Translations under genes and position numbers: made by a program
The notes under the pieces: generated by a model
What the model was told of the DNA's origin: nothing
Databases searched by the model: none
What the model saw: the letters and a program-made list of their open reading frames with translations, nothing else
NCBI GenBank assembly: GCA_022828595.1
Contig: JAKGHH010000004.1
Span: 85,216,270 to 85,280,269, forward strand
DNA length: 64,000 nt
Direction of reading: 5' to 3'
Source of the DNA: Nelumbo lutea
Taxonomy: Eukaryota > Streptophyta > Magnoliopsida > Proteales > Nelumbonaceae
Part shown: one piece after another, positions 1 to 13,129 of the stretch
Layout of the letters: each line of letters opens with the position of its first letter
Position numbering within the stretch: position 1 is the first letter of the stretch

Positions 1-694
1 GAAACATTTAGATTTTAATCCAACATCACTTTGATTTTCTAAACACTTCAAAGTTTATAGGATGAAAAGTTTTATGTATCAAAAGATAAGTAAGGCATCT
101 CATTCTTCTATTATTATGATAGCAGAAATTAAATTGAAAACCTAATGGTTAGAGATATAACAATCTAAATGAATCAAGCTCAATTTAGCAAAACTTTGAA
201 AGAAGCCACCTTGGTACCAAAATAGTATGGTACCTAAAATATTAATCAATCAATTGGTATTCATACAAATTCACGTGAGTTTCTGATTGGTAATTTTTCA
301 AGCACCATTTTTATGAATATTTTTCATTAAAAAAAAAGATATTATTAGACAAAATATTTCACTAAACATATAACATTAAACACTATCAAATTGTTGAATT
401 GGGCTGGCCAACCAGCTAACTTTGTTCACTGCCTCAACTCTAAGTATCCAATAAGAGAGAGAAAACTTAAAAAGATAGCTTTCTTTGGTCCAACATATGC
501 AATTATCAAGGGACTTCACAAAAGAGTTCAAGCTTAATCTCCCAATCCAAAGTCGAAGTCCCATGTAAAATACCATCTCCACATCATGAGTAGAAAACGT
601 GAATATGGAATTAATAAATTTTAAGCCAAATGCTTGAGTAGAAAGCGTGAATATGCATGCAATAAACCAAAATAGGTCTCAAAAGCATGCACAC
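1..694. other. Intronic DNA downstream of the last visible ARM-gene exon
   Basis: This AT-rich stretch follows the splice donor after exon 13 of the ARM-repeat gene and should be intron. I looked on the minus strand for the expected BTB/POZ exon and did not find it, so the gene continues past the left edge of the window. Nothing else is recognised. Confidence 0.5.
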
Positions 695-3600
695 CTGTGG
701 TGTCGGAGATGGAGGAGCTGCCTCCATATGGCAAAGTGATTTAGCTTTATTAGCTAACTTATACAGTGCCACCGAACCATCTTGTTGCTGCTTTGGACTT
801 GTTGACCCAAGAAGCCCCAACAGCAACTCCAATCCTACATGCACTCACCATGGTTAAGGCAAACTCGAACACTCAAACAAAATTAAGGGACGAAATGAAA
901 ATCACTACCAGCGCTTTAAAAATATATTATACCATTGTTATCAATGAAAATCGCTCTTTGATCATCAGGGGAACAAAGATGAGCAAGAGCCAAAGCAACT
1001 CGTCTTTGAACAGGTTTCTCTGCTACGCGCATCAGGTATAGCAAATGGCTCAATACCTATTAGGAGAAAATTCAATTTCTTAAACATAATCATGGGGATA
1101 GACATGTGTGTGTATGTAAGAGAGAGAAAAGGGGGGAGGATGAGGACAAGAAGCTCACTCGTCCATGGATCTTCTCCTCTAATCTTTTTAGTGTCTTTGC
1201 CACACAATCTTTGGTAGCCTGAAATTGCATAACATCCATAGAAAACCACAAATGGCATGAAATTATTAAACCATTATAGAAAGTTATGATTATTAACAAA
1301 ATAGAACCAATAACGGATTGTCTATTAGAAATATCAACTACCAATGAGAAAAAATAGAAAAACATGCATACTTGGACAATAAACTCCCCATCCTGCAGCT
1401 TCTGAACACCTCCAACTTTTATAAAATCAGATACATTATCCTACAAAGGGAAAAAGAATTACAATAAAAAGATAATGAAGCAATATAAGAAAGAGACACA
1501 AAACAAGATAAAAAATTATTAGAAAAGCTTCAATAAACTTAACTATACCTCATTATCTGCAAGGCCATAAAGAGCAAAAGCAGCATTATGTTGCAGAGAC
1601 CCGTTCTTTGAGTCTAGAAGCTTCAGCAAAGGCACAAGCCCACCATTATGAGCTATGCCAGCTTGGTTGTGTGTATCCTGGAATCAAGCCAGAGAAAGAT
1701 ATCCAGCAAACATAGTTCAGTACCAAGCATACAAAACAACCAAGAAGAAAGCACCTTACATTAACTTTAGTGCAAATTTCATGCCAGACACCTTATCAAG
1801 TTGTGGGACTTGTACCCATGCGGCCATGCCTTGTCTTGCTAACATTGCATAAGGCATGACACATGCATGGCTGCATGCACACAAACATCTATACAGCCTT
1901 CAGTAAAATAACATAAACAAGAAAAAAGGATATTTTATTGGTTTCATTTTCTCCTAAGAAATTTTTATTTCATTTCTTTTTATTTGCCAGGAATGAAAAA
2001 CATACTATGTAACTATAACAAAAAGAGGCCAATAGCCTGTGACTATGAAGGGCACCACACCACCAATATATATTATAGGCTTTATAGCACCAATCAAATC
2101 TACAAATATTGACCTCACTAGACATGCACAACTATTCATTTTAATTTTATCCCTAATGTCCCACAATAAGAATGCAGGAACATTGAAGCTCAGCTGTTCG
2201 ATCCTTCTTGTTTTGTGTGGCCTACAAAAAAAGGAAAAACAATGTGGAGATGTATTAGAGCAGCAGCATTGTGGACAATTTGGGGAGAAAGGAATGCTAG
2301 GGTATTCAAAGAAAAGGAAGGAAGATTGCAAACTGTTGAGGATTGTATATTGACTAGAGCCATTCATTGGCAGAACTTTGGACTTCTTTCATACGTTTTC
2401 CTTTGATGACATTTGGAGTAACTGGAAGGCGGTAGCCACTAGTCATACGAGGAGGGACAAGGCAGCTGCAGTGTGGAAGCCTCCGCCTGAAGGTTGGGAA
2501 AGCTGAATTTTGATGGTAGTGGCCAAGGAAACCCAGGATAGGAGGGGTGCTGAGAGATAGAGAGAGCAACATCCTAGCTTTGTTTTCAGGCCCTGTGGGA
2601 ATAGGAGACTCAAATAGAGCAGAGATCTTAGCGGCTGTACAAGGCATCCAGATTGCTGAACAGTTAGGAGTTCAACACTTGATAGTTGAAGGAGACTCTA
2701 AAATTGTTGTGGGATGGCTGACAAAGCCAGCTTCAACTATGTGGCGATATAGAGATTTGTTGAGGAAAGTCAGTTGGCTCACAAGAAATATGACAGTTAC
2801 CTCTCTTTGGGTAGAAAGATCAGCAAATTCCTTAGCAGATGGACTAGCTAAGCAAGGGGTTTCAAGGGATCATTTGTTTTGGGCTGCTATGTAATTTTAT
2901 TTCTGTTTATTTTTGCTTATCCGGTTCTTAATTGATGTAATACTTTGTTAGAAGAGGTAACAGCTTGTGCCTCTTCATGGGTTTCTTGTATTGCCTTATA
3001 TTCTGAGTTAATAAATTATTTTCATTCATCAAAAAAACATTGAAGCTCAGACAATGAAGCAAGCCTTGCTGGACATGAAAATAGAAATTGCAAGAGCTTT
3101 TGATAGAAAACAGTAATAAGACATTAAGACCATACTTTCACTGACCAAGATGTCCACAGCACAAGTAACATTTAACTTAACAAATTACAATAAATCAGGG
3201 GAAAAACAAAGAAAACACTATTCAAGTCTGCTTCCTTTCCAGATTCCACAACACGGTAGCCAGCTGTAAGTTTTAAGTGCAGATACATGGTTTTTATGTG
3301 GAGACATTATGACTCAAGTCAGAGCTACCAACTGCAAACCTTATTGCCAAAACTGCCCAGGAGAAGCATGAATAATTGTCTGATCCATGATTCAAGTGAT
3401 TCTAGAACAGAATGGCCTCTGAATCACATTTTAGACTTTGATTAGTAATATTTCATATTTCCTGAATCACAAGCCAACTTTTGAGCATAGTTCAAAGTAT
3501 TAGCATGACAGAAATAATTCCATTTGATACACTTAGTAATTAGGTAGTTTAGGTCATGCAAAAATACTGATGCACAAAAATACAAAAGTTAAAACTTGTC

Positions 3601-6600
3601 CAGAATTACATAAATTTGTAATAAATCCCCTAGATGCCCCAAAATTTTGGAGCTTTTTCTTTGGCATTCCCATTTGTTCATATGCAACAATTGCACTTCT
3701 GGGCAGTGAGCACTAAGCTCTGGACATGCTTATTCTATCACCATCATGGCAAATAACTGGGTATAGGAAATCCAGAGAACTTGATCTATGGATGTCAGAG
3801 TATCATAAAGAAAGAGAATGCCAGTTAATAGTCAAAAACTTTTTTTGATCAATAACCAGCCACTTTATTAATTGATTAAAGAAGAAAAGTACAGGATTAC
3901 AACCATCCATTAGGGAGATGAAAAGTTTTCATCTCCCACCTCTAGCCTCTTATCAATACAAGTTTACAGGATTGCCTAAAAAAATTGCTCTCCCACCCCT
4001 TGTCTTGCTAGTGTATCAACCATATTATTCGCATCTCTTTGAAACCATTGGATTCTCACTTCCATATAGTTAACCATCTGAACTTCATGATTTCATTTCT
4101 GTAAGCTCAAAGAGCTGCACCTTCCTTTTGCAACCATCCAACCACCATCCTTGAACCACCTTTAATACTTGACTTATTCAAGCTCATAAACCTTGCCCTT
4201 TGTATTCCTTCCAAAACCAACATTACTTCAGCCCTTACTGAATCACCTATACCAATCAAATCTGAAAACAAGAATAGAATATGACCTTCCTCATCTCTGA
4301 AAACGCCTGCAATACAGCAATACCTAAAGTCCCCAGATTTCCCAAACCACTCCTGTGAAAGTTGAGCTTTATAAGCCCTCTCTCTAGGGTTGTCCAATAT
4401 CAAAACCTTTCCCATTGAAGTCCCTACTACTTCCATTTTCTAATAATATTATCTGTTGACAACTTTTTCATAGTTTTGATCCAATGAACTGCCCTAATTG
4501 TAATCATTCAATTACTGCTTCAAGCATCCTTGCCTTATCCTTGAAATTCTTTCTTCCCACACTGTCCAAATGATTGCTGGTATCATCTCAACATAACCCT
4601 TCCTTTCTTTTTTGGCAAAAAAAAAAGTATTTGCACCAAACAACTTAGGCACACTTGATGGAGGAATCCATCTGCACCAAAAAAGAGGGGGGAAAAAAAC
4701 CATTCCCAAATAATTGTAACAAATGGACAAGAGATTAGCAAGTGAAAGCAAGTCTTGCCTTTAGCCTTCCAAAAAAATACACCAAGAGAGATGGACAACA
4801 GTATAGTCTCCTCTTTGGAAGTACATCACAAGTAATAATCTTCTCATGGAAGACCTCCCAACTGAAAGCAACAACTCTAGGAGGAATAGATCTGCACCAA
4901 AAGTTTTAACAGGAAAAGGTACAGCAAGGAGAGGGAGGGCTGAGATGGTGTACTTTAAAGAAGGAAACACGAGAAAAGACCTGACAAAGAGGTGACCAAA
5001 AATTTTCTCATGCATCTAACTGTTGCTCCTCCCCATCACAAAACAAGATAATATCATCAGCAAGCTGCAAGTAGGTGACCACAACCACTTCTCTTCCTAT
5101 TCTCCATCCCCAAAACACTTAACAGCATCACTACAATGAAGAAATTCCCCATAGTCCAATTTTTAAGGAATCCATATACTCAGGGGTAAGCTAGCAAAAC
5201 AACCCAAGTTTTAGATAATCTACCAAAAATTCAATGAAGAGTAATTATGCAAGTGATTTTTCCACAAAGAATAAAATAACAATAAGTTTTTAAGAAACAA
5301 AACTACTCATTGGCAAGATGAAATCAAGAGGTGATTTTCAAATCCCAACTATATCCATCTGATCAGAATAACATTCAAGAGAATGTCGAAGTAAATAACC
5401 TGTGCCAATCTCCCCAGTGCAAAGGCTGACATTTCCCTAAGTTGCATATCTGGGGATTGAAGCATCTCAATTAGAGGGCGAACTGCACCTCTTTGCACAA
5501 TATGGACCTGCAACAACCTCAATTTTGAGAAAGAAAATGCATAGCAAGTGGTTTTTAAATGCATAGCAAGTTTCCAAGCTTCAAGAATAACAAAGAAAGC
5601 TATTTTCCAATCCACCTTGCAATCTGAATCTGTTGCAGCAAATTGTCCAAGTAATAAAGCTGCCTCCCTTTGGCTTTCCGAACAGCAGGAACTGAAAATC
5701 AATATATGAAGCCATGAAACACCCCCAAAAAAGTTTTTTTTAACAGCAAAAAATATGGAAAACACTAACAGCTATCCATAAAAAAAAAAACAGCAAGATC
5801 TGGCACTCAGCTAAAGAAAATGTAGAAGACAGAGCAAGGATGATAAAGAGTCTGTCACGTGGTAACACCTGAGTAATCCAATAACAGGTTGTAAAGCTCC
5901 AGCAAGGAGAACTTCTTTCTTTATGTTTGGGGATGAGTGCACTAGATTCCCAATGACACCGACCTGTTAGATACATGAAAAGTCATCAAGTGCTACAACA
6001 TGATTTTACAGACAAACACCTACTGCAGTAGTTCACTAGTCATTATTAATTGCTGGATTAGAACCCACCGCCTCATAATGTATAGCAGCATCCTCAGACC
6101 TAAGCATTAGAATCAGTGTAGGAAGAGCATTGCACTCAACAATCTGCAATAGTAACTGTTGACATTAAAACAATTTCACACATCTATCCTAAAGACTTCC
6201 TTGTTGCACATAAAGCCCAACTACCTGATTCTTGTTTTCATCATTTTTAAATGCCAGAGTTCGAAGTGCACCAGCTGCTGCTCTCTGTACCTTTGTATCA
6301 GTGAATTCAAGCAACTCAACAAGAGGTGGAATTCCCCCTTCAATCCTGGTAATACAGTCTAAAGTATCAAAAAATAGATATTTTGCTAAACATAAACATG
6401 TAAGCAAATGGAAATTTGCAAACAAGCATACCTGACACGGGTTTTAATCCAGCTATTTTCATGAGCAAGATTAGTGATTGCATCAGCTGCCCTGCGAATA
6501 ACACTATTGACTGCCCGGGAACTAGAACCATCCTTGTGCCTCTTTAACAGGTCTACAAGGTGAGACAAAGCACCAGCATCAACTATGAGCTGTTGGTGCT

Positions 6601-9600
6601 CAGGCTGTTAATACAAGAATAACAAAATTAGTATTAACCAGAGACAAGTCCTGAAATTTTCCCATAATTTCCCATTTAAAGCAGTCCCCAAATATCTATT
6701 AAATGAAATCTCAATCATATAAAATATTGGTAATATGTGTACTAGCACTAGCATGTCAACTATTGATAGTTTCGAAAACATTCACAAAAGATCGGGGCAG
6801 TTGCAACTTTGCTTTTTTCCACTATTACTACAAAACTTTTGACAAGCTAATCAGGGCCAACAATTTTCCTAGAGTGACCAATATTGGGCAATGGCTGCTT
6901 GTATGGCTATATATACATGTTAGACAGTTTTGTATGCCCTTAGCTTCAATCAAGATGATGTAATTTATGAGTTTATTATAAATGAATAAAAGTGCATATT
7001 TGATTCATGTTCCCTTTGTATGTTTCTGTGTAATACCCTTAAACTGGACACTTAATGAGACTCGTGTTAGTTTAGAATGTTCACAGTCGGTGGATCGGTC
7101 TGGGGAGACCTATCCTGACAAGGCTGATACTATGGTGCCACCAAGTCGGTTGGGGTGGCCTGTCTCAGTTGCCAGGGTGAGACCCTAGGCGCATATAGTG
7201 TAGGATTAATTGAATCTTTAAATTGGACCAGATTTCTAGTATTGCCTTGGACCTTGAAGATTGATGGGCAAAACTGGAAAGTTACACCCGACCCCTAGAC
7301 TCGATTATGATATTGCACTAGGAGTCGGATTGGGTTGTCTTTGATATACCAATCAGTGAGATCCTTAGCGGGGGTCAAAACCTGGGTATGCTGAGACAGT
7401 CTGAGAATTCATCTGAGTGGGTGATCATAGTGACAGGATCAACCCCTTTGTCGGACAAAGGTAATGATCGGGGATGCACTCTCACTGATGGAAACCAAGA
7501 CTGCCGACAGCCGATTTCAAACGTTGAGATTTGTTTTGCAAAATATATTTTATATGTGATATAAAATGTATATATTATGGTTTCTAAAATGTTTGCAAGA
7601 AGGTTTTAATTCCTGGGATCCATATAAGCAGAGAGTGCAACACTGTTCCTTGCAGTCGAGGGAGCGGTCCTCTCTTATCGGGCAGTGTGTGATCATTATG
7701 GGCTGAGAGGTTAAGTGTAAGACCATTGAGGATAATACCTGATGGGTTAATCTTGCATCTGCCCACAGTCCCTGGGTGTTACAAGGTGGCTTGGCCCAGG
7801 GACCACTTAGGGTAAGTGTTGGGCCCATAGAGCCCATGAGATGGGTTTCAGGGGATGCACTGTCCATAACAGTGTATTCGGCCAGGCCTTGTAATAAAGG
7901 CTGGGCTGAACCCATGTGGCTAATGTGTAGATCAATGTTAGGGTCCCACGCCAATACAAGGAAGCCCAACTGGGCAGCAGTTTGGAAGGCTAAGTGAATA
8001 CATAACCTTAAATGGGCCTTAAGCCCATTCGAACTGAGCTAACTTGATCAATCAATTAAAGGGGCGAATTCTGATATGGATCAGTTGATAGGATTGGGCC
8101 CAGACCCTATCCACTTAGAGAGTCCAAGTCTGGAAACCTCCTAATTAGATTAGGAGATGGCCGATCTGATCTGCAGATAAGATAAGGGTTATCACTTATC
8201 ACTTAAAGGGACTTCTTATCCAAATATGATTTGGATTAGCAAATCCTAATGAAATTAGGAACTGATCCCTTTAAGATTATAAAATGAGGAGGGGGCGGCA
8301 GCCTTTAGATATGCAACCAACACATTCTTGTCTTCAGAATTGAAATCACAAGAAGAGAGAATTATGCACCCTGCGAATACTCTCTTGCCGCCTCCTTCCT
8401 GCAGCCGCCGCCTCTAACAGTTCGATCTCCTACTTTCTTCTGGAGTAATCAAGATTTGATCTTGATACCAATCTTTTGAAGAAAAGATTGGTTGGAGCTG
8501 TATTCACAAGCCATCCTATTGATTCTTACGAAGAGTCAAGTTCTTTTGAAAGAACACTGTTGATTCTGCTCCATCCTGCACTACGCCATCTTCAGTGGGA
8601 GCAGATTTTTTATCCTTCCTTGTGCGTGAACACCTCCATTGGGAGATACTGTTTCTCCGTATCAAGTATAATCCCTTTTTACTCCTTTTGGTTCAGATCT
8701 GGTTTAGTTTATGGTTCAAGAATGATCATTGAAAATATGATTTTCTAAATAGGGAATGCGATTCTCAGTTGAAGGGAGAAAAAAAATTTTGAATTTCACC
8801 CCTTTATTCCGCAATCTTTAGGCGTCCATGTGATGGATATCCTATCCCTTCAATACATGCATATAGCATATTGTCATCTAGGTGTCAATTTCCATTGCCA
8901 TGCTGAAGTGCATGTGCAATCAGGGTCACCTTAACTACAATGGCAACACATTAGCAAAGTGGAAACCATTGCATGTGATCTTTTCACTCTTTTATCTCCT
9001 TTCTTTTTTTTTCTTTTTCTTTTTTTTTTTTCTTTTTTTTTCTTTTTTTTTCTTTTTCTTTTTTTTTCTTTTTTTTTTTGGGCCTAACGAGGGGTTTAAT
9101 ATTGAAGGTTGGGTTTGATACAAAAAAGGCCAACAAAATCACAAGTGTTAGATCTCTATTACCATAGAAAGGTTTTCCAATATCAAATTTAGGGCATCCT
9201 ATCAATTGTAAGAACCAAAGAGTTTCACTGAATAAATATGCAAAATGAATTCAAGATTTCTATAAGAGCTTCCTTATACAACTTGGGAAAAACAAAGTTC
9301 AAAGTATAAAAGAACTTGTTTGTATATAAAACTAGGTGCATTCTGACCATAATTCACTATCTAAAATCCAAGATTTGACTTGAGTCCAACTCCTTATGTG
9401 ACTTGTGCTGCATGGTTTGAAAACTGTTTTCCTTAGCAATGTTGACAAGGAAAATCAGATTAAAACAGAACCAATAGTGGGTATTGTGTGTGACTAAGGG
9501 AGCAACATAAATATATAGAGCCAGTGTCAACAGTCGGTGTAGTACTAATTCAGCCTATAACAATAGCTCCTATATTGATATGGATAATTAGATATTATGT

Positions 9601-11169
9601 TGGAGATAAGCCAATATGGTATAGCCAATTCTGACAAACATTGCAGTTAACAGGAAGACCTTATGACAATCCACATAGAAGTCACCATTTCCCAAGCCAT
9701 TGGATTAAATATTTCAACCCGTGTAAGTGCACATGCTATGCACATGTGGAAGTAAAGATGAAAGAGTAAAAATAAAAACTCTTATATCAATATGATGCTA
9801 GTAATATGTGACTTAACTTCATGATCTTCACCGGAACCAAGGGAATTATCTGCTTTATATAGGTGTATAACAGATCATGGAGTAAATTCTTTTCTTAATT
9901 AGGTAAAAGGGAGATGATAATGGGGAATAAATGGCACCAGGAAAATGACTTTGTTTGCATATTACAGAATACTTTCCAACAACTGGATATAGTTTTTGTA
10001 GTGTGACATCCTGGACCAGGATAAATATGTATACCTAACACAGCAAATAAGCAGGTTAGGTTTGTGATTAATGAAGGTGCACCTACAGCTGCTACTGCTA
10101 GTATTGGGTATAAAAGACTAGGACAAAGAAAAGTGCACCCCAACAGAAAAATGATCACAACGATAGGGGAAAAAAAGACCATTTGATTTATTCAAATTTA
10201 ATCACTTGGGCATGTTCTGAAGTTATGTTGTCGGTGGTCCAATCATTTTAGTCATCTTTTTTTTCTTGACATATTTAGTGATCTTACACGTTAAGTTCGT
10301 TATTATTATTCAATTCTGTACAACTAGCGTATTTCTAGTAATAATTATAATTTAGAGAGTTAAACAAGCTCTTCACTGGACCAAAATGTTGTCGAAAAGT
10401 TTCACTGTCAAATAGTAATACTCTTATGCAAATAAAGCGTTCAGATCTAATATAAATCAGATATCAGATAAAAACCCAAGAGAACATAAAAATATGAAAA
10501 AAAATAACAAATTAATTTGGAAGTAAGGTCCCAAGAGATGCATATAGATTGCAAAACTACCTTGACAGCGAGAAGCCCAAGAGCGAAAGCACTGCCTTTC
10601 TCGACCTCGTGCTCGAACGGCTTCGGACCATCGTCGCCTTCTCTCGGATGAGGTGGTGGCTGAAGATGCTTCACCAGAGCCGGGACAGCACCTCCATCGA
10701 CGATAAAATTGACAACTTCTTCTGCAGAAATCCCCAGTGGAGAGATCGATAAACGGATAGATCAGCAGCCAAAACATGAATTCACGAGAAAACAAGATCA
10801 ATAGAGATTAAAAAAAACGCAAAAACCTTCGAAAATGGCAACGCATAGAAAACGAAAATAAATAAATCACCACATATAGAGCAAAGGAATGAAACAAAAC
10901 ACGAGATCGATGTTCTGCTGGCGTTTCAATTTACCGTTTTTGGCGAGCTCGGCGAGGACGTGAGTGGCACGCTTAGCGGCGGCTCGGTCAGCTTCCTTCC
11001 AAGAGAAGGTGCTGTCAAGAATGCTAACCTGCGCACTCACCTCGGCCACCAAAGCTTGGTGTGCGTCGGGAGAGGTGAGAGAGATCTCTCTTTCTTCCTC
11101 GATTTCGTCCTCCAGTTTCCGCTTCTGCCCTTTCCTCTCAGGGAGGTTCTGCTGCTGCAGCTGCTCCAT
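695..11169 (-). CDS. ARIA-like: Armadillo-repeat protein of the ARIA/ABAP1 type (N-terminal part; BTB domain off the window)
   Basis: Thirteen coding exons on the minus strand join in phase with GT–AG borders: 11169-10935, 10721-10561, 6604-6432, 6345-6225, 6143-6069, 5963-5869, 5691-5616, 5507-5400, 1677-1549, 1440-1372, 1218-1159, 1056-933, 834-695 (1566 nt, 522 codons). The start is the ATG at 11167-11169, followed by a short Gln-rich stretch and a basic KGQKRK run that could be a nuclear localisation signal. The rest is a chain of ARM repeats with typical pieces such as VDAGALSHLVDLL, VIGNLVHSSPN and FALGRLAQ. The family is known from Arabidopsis ARIA (about 710 residues), an adaptor for the transcription factor ABF2 whose C-terminal BTB domain would bind CUL3; about 190 residues including that domain are missing to the left. 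Introns of 3.7 kb (5400 to 1677) and about 4 kb (10561 to 6604) hold transposon fragments. All visible exons look intact. Identity is by recognition of the sequence. Confidence 0.93.
2194..3035 (+). mobile_element. 5'-truncated LINE (RNase H end and A-rich tail) with 15-bp target duplication
   Basis: Plus-strand remnant of a plant non-LTR retrotransposon inside intron 8 of the ARM gene, opposite to the gene. It encodes the end of ORF2: a WGERNARVFKEKEG linker at about 2275-2330, then a plant-type RNase H domain at 2547-2894 with GDSNRAEILA and EGDSKIVVGWL. It ends in AATAAATTATTTTCATTCATC followed by an A run. The 15-bp sequence AACATTGAAGCTCAG lies at 2179-2193 and again at 3036-3050, directly flanking the element; the first two A of the right copy may belong to the tail. 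Truncation at the 5' end with a tail and a duplication is the usual outcome of target-primed reverse transcription. Frameshifts between about 2200 and 2550 make it non-coding. Confidence 0.85.
3840..5160 (-). mobile_element. Degraded LINE fragment (RT catalytic motif, zf-RVT, RNase H)
   Basis: Minus-strand LINE remnant in the same ARM-gene intron. Reading from right to left: a reverse-transcriptase piece with LADDIILFCDGEEQ at about 5020-5070; zf-RVT-like pieces at 4580-5015 (KTCFHLLISCPFVTIIW); then an RNase H domain at 4107-4436 with GIGDSVRAEVMLVLEGI and GGSRMVVGWLQKEG. A T run at 3840-3846 marks the A tail on the minus strand. Several hundred bases between the RT motif and the zf-RVT are missing, and frames shift repeatedly, so it is an internally deleted relic. 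I could not find a target-site duplication. Confidence 0.72.
6965..8870. other. Unassigned insert-like block in intron 2 of the ARM gene, possibly a non-coding LTR-type sequence
   Basis: This block is more GC-balanced than the surrounding AT-rich intron and has no long reading frame. It carries several retroelement-like traits: a TGTAATACCC start-like string at 7029, GC-rich blocks, an ATTATAAAATGAG TATA-like string near 8276, then a CT/GCCGCC-rich part like the transcribed leader of many plant LTRs. I could not find matching ends or a 5-bp duplication, so calling it a solo LTR or non-autonomous LTR element is a guess. Confidence 0.28.
8881..10430. other. Rest of ARM-gene intron 2, no feature recognised
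   Basis: Apart from the pyrimidine tract listed separately, this stretch shows no gene, terminal repeat or known transposon motif that I can support. Confidence 0.4.
8994..9080. repeat. Pyrimidine (T-rich, CTTTT) tract
   Basis: About 85 bases made almost only of T with scattered C. On the minus (transcribed) strand of the ARM gene this is an A/G tract within intron 2. The Phe-rich and Lys-rich open frames across it are by-products of composition. Confidence 0.9.
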
Positions 11170-11410
11170 GGCGAGAGAGAGACACACACACACACACACA
11201 AAGAAGAGCGACGGATGGAAAAGACTCAAAGAGTTCAGAGAAAGGGGTTTGTGGAAGAAGAAGAACGAGAAGAGATGATGAAGGGCAGTTTTGGAAGGAA
11301 AAAAGTGTGATGGTGCTCTTCTCTTTTATTTTTTAATGTTTTCTTTTCAGCTGCGACTGTTGTAGCTTTCGGAAGACGAAAAAAATACACTGCTCATATC
11401 GGTTTTGTAC
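11170..11410 (-). promoter_or_regulatory. 5' leader and likely promoter-proximal region of the ARM gene
   Basis: Directly upstream of the ARM-gene ATG (minus strand) lies an AC dinucleotide run at 11182-11200 followed by a purine-rich stretch, both common in plant 5' leaders. A GC-rich patch (CCGCCCGGCGGCCGCG) sits near 11408-11425. No clear TATA box is seen, so the transcription start is not placed. Confidence 0.4.
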
Positions 11411-11429
11411 CGCCCGGCGGCCGCGATAT

Positions 11430-12010
11430 ATCCGGCGGGGGAGTAAATTCCCCGCGCTTTTTTCATCCCAAATGTAACTGCTAACTTGCACTCCCGCCTA
11501 GGCTAACTTGCGCCGGTTCAAGATTCCATGTACTGGCCGGTGGCCCATGTGATGGCCTTACTAAACTAAGATCAGACGGCTGTGATTGTCTAGGTGGTGG
11601 GACCCTTACTGGATCTTTGACTACGCTACGTTTGTCTGTCACGGATGGGTATCATCTGCGAGGAAGGATTAAAAATTTGACGGGAAGGTGTTTCCCAGTA
11701 AAATGACGAAGGTAACCTTATGGAAAACAATGGTTTTGAGATTTTGAGATGGACCCAGAGATTTTGGGTAATTGGGGAGCACATAGAAAGGGTGGTGGTG
11801 CGGTCTCTATCAGTCTTTTCCGAACCCAATTTCCGAACAAATCCCGCCTTTTCTTTTTTTTCTTTTTCTTTTTTTCTTCTTTTCATAGATAACTGGATAA
11901 GTATTTTTTTTAAAGCTTTTTTTTTATAAAATAAATCCCGCCTTTCCTCTTCTTATATTGAAATTTGTAGGCTTGTAGCTCTTCAAAATGGAATAGTGGA
12001 TAAGCCAAAT
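11430..12010. other. Intergenic DNA with no feature recognised
   Basis: Low-complexity TC-rich stretch around 11845-11880, otherwise no gene or repeat end that I can support. Confidence 0.4.
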
Positions 12011-12820
12011 AGCAGGGGTGATAATTTCAGCCCCGCCCGAACATGCCCGGCTCGGAAACTCCCAGTTTGGACCTAGGCTTTCTGTTCAAGTTCAGCACAG
12101 GCTTAGCCTACTAAAATTAAATATACGTATTTTATAATATATATATATAGATAGATAGATTTTTTTATGTTATATATATATATACATATTTTTTTGGATA
12201 AATACATATTATATATGTATATTATAACATGATACTTATAATATATATCATCTATAATATTTTGTATTATATAACATATAAAAATTATATACATTATATA
12301 TCATTTAAAATAAAATATTGTGATGGCATTTGGTAAATCTTTCAATGCAGTCTCTTGGGTTTCAACAAGCTCAAAGGACCAAAAATCAATCTTTTTATCC
12401 ACTTGGTAAGACCAAAAGATGCATGCAAAAAGACTGAAAAAAGACCAAAAATATTGAATCTTCAAATAAAGCTTTTTGGTCTTTATGCATCATAAAGCCT
12501 CTAAAACATTTTTGAAAGTCCAGTAAATTGATCCACTTGCCAAATGGTATTTGGCTTTAAAGACAATACCCCGAAAACTCAATATATCTTTTGGTCATCT
12601 AGGTTGTTAGAATATCTTTCTAAAAATATTTGCCAAATAGCACTTATATATACAGTGTTATATATATAAAAGAAATAGTATTGGAATCAAGCCCAAGATT
12701 ATATTTCAACCTTGAAACTTGGGCCAATAGTTGAGCCTATGCCTAAGCTATTGCCCTTATCATATGTGCAAAACGGACTCAGGCACCATTTGGTTTAACC
12801 CATGATCACCCTTGCTAAAA
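12010..12820. mobile_element. Possible hAT-type non-autonomous element with internal MITE and AT microsatellite
   Basis: The left border reads TAGCAGGGGTGATAAT (12008 on) and the right border, as reverse complement, TAGCAAGGGTGATCAT (about 12805-12822), a short imperfect terminal inverted repeat of the CAGGGGTG class common in plant hAT elements. The flanks do not give a clear 8-bp duplication. Inside is an AT microsatellite (12128-12300) and a smaller inverted-repeat unit at about 12324-12642 (left TGGCATTTGGTAAAT, right as reverse complement TGCTATTTGGCAAAT). No coding capacity. Confidence 0.35.
12128..12300. repeat. TA-rich microsatellite
   Basis: Runs of TATATA with interspersed GATA and ATAC units over about 170 bases. 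No gene. Confidence 0.85.
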
Positions 12821-13044
12821 ACTACTAGGGTGCACTGTTAGCTTTTCTTTGGTTCTATTATAGATATATTTCAGAATAATAGATGAACAAAACCCATAAA
12901 TTAACATAAAACCAGATGACCAACTACAATGGTTAAGTTGACAAGTTCTCTAGCCAATTTTAGTGGCAATTTGGGGATAAGTTAACAAAAATATTCGCTA
13001 ACTACCTAACTTGCTACTAAATTCTCTAGCTGGTTAAAGCAAAG

Positions 13045-13125
13045 ACCTAGGGTAGAGCCTCTCCACCCAAGTTAGGAGAGTCTAGGGGTTTGGGAGAGGG
13101 CTACCCATGTGATGTGGATCTCATG
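13045..13125 (+). repeat. Diverged partial copy of a SINE-like repeat
   Basis: The piece GTTTGGGAGAGGGCTACCCA followed by TGTGATGTGG closely resembles the 3' half of a tRNA-derived repeat seen more completely at 33303-33437 and again near 63632-63720. The A and B boxes are not recognisable here. Confidence 0.4.
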
Positions 13126-13129
13126 TTAT

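Noticed and set aside
8882..9205. Phe-rich and Lys-rich frames
   Set aside because: Products of a T-rich tract.
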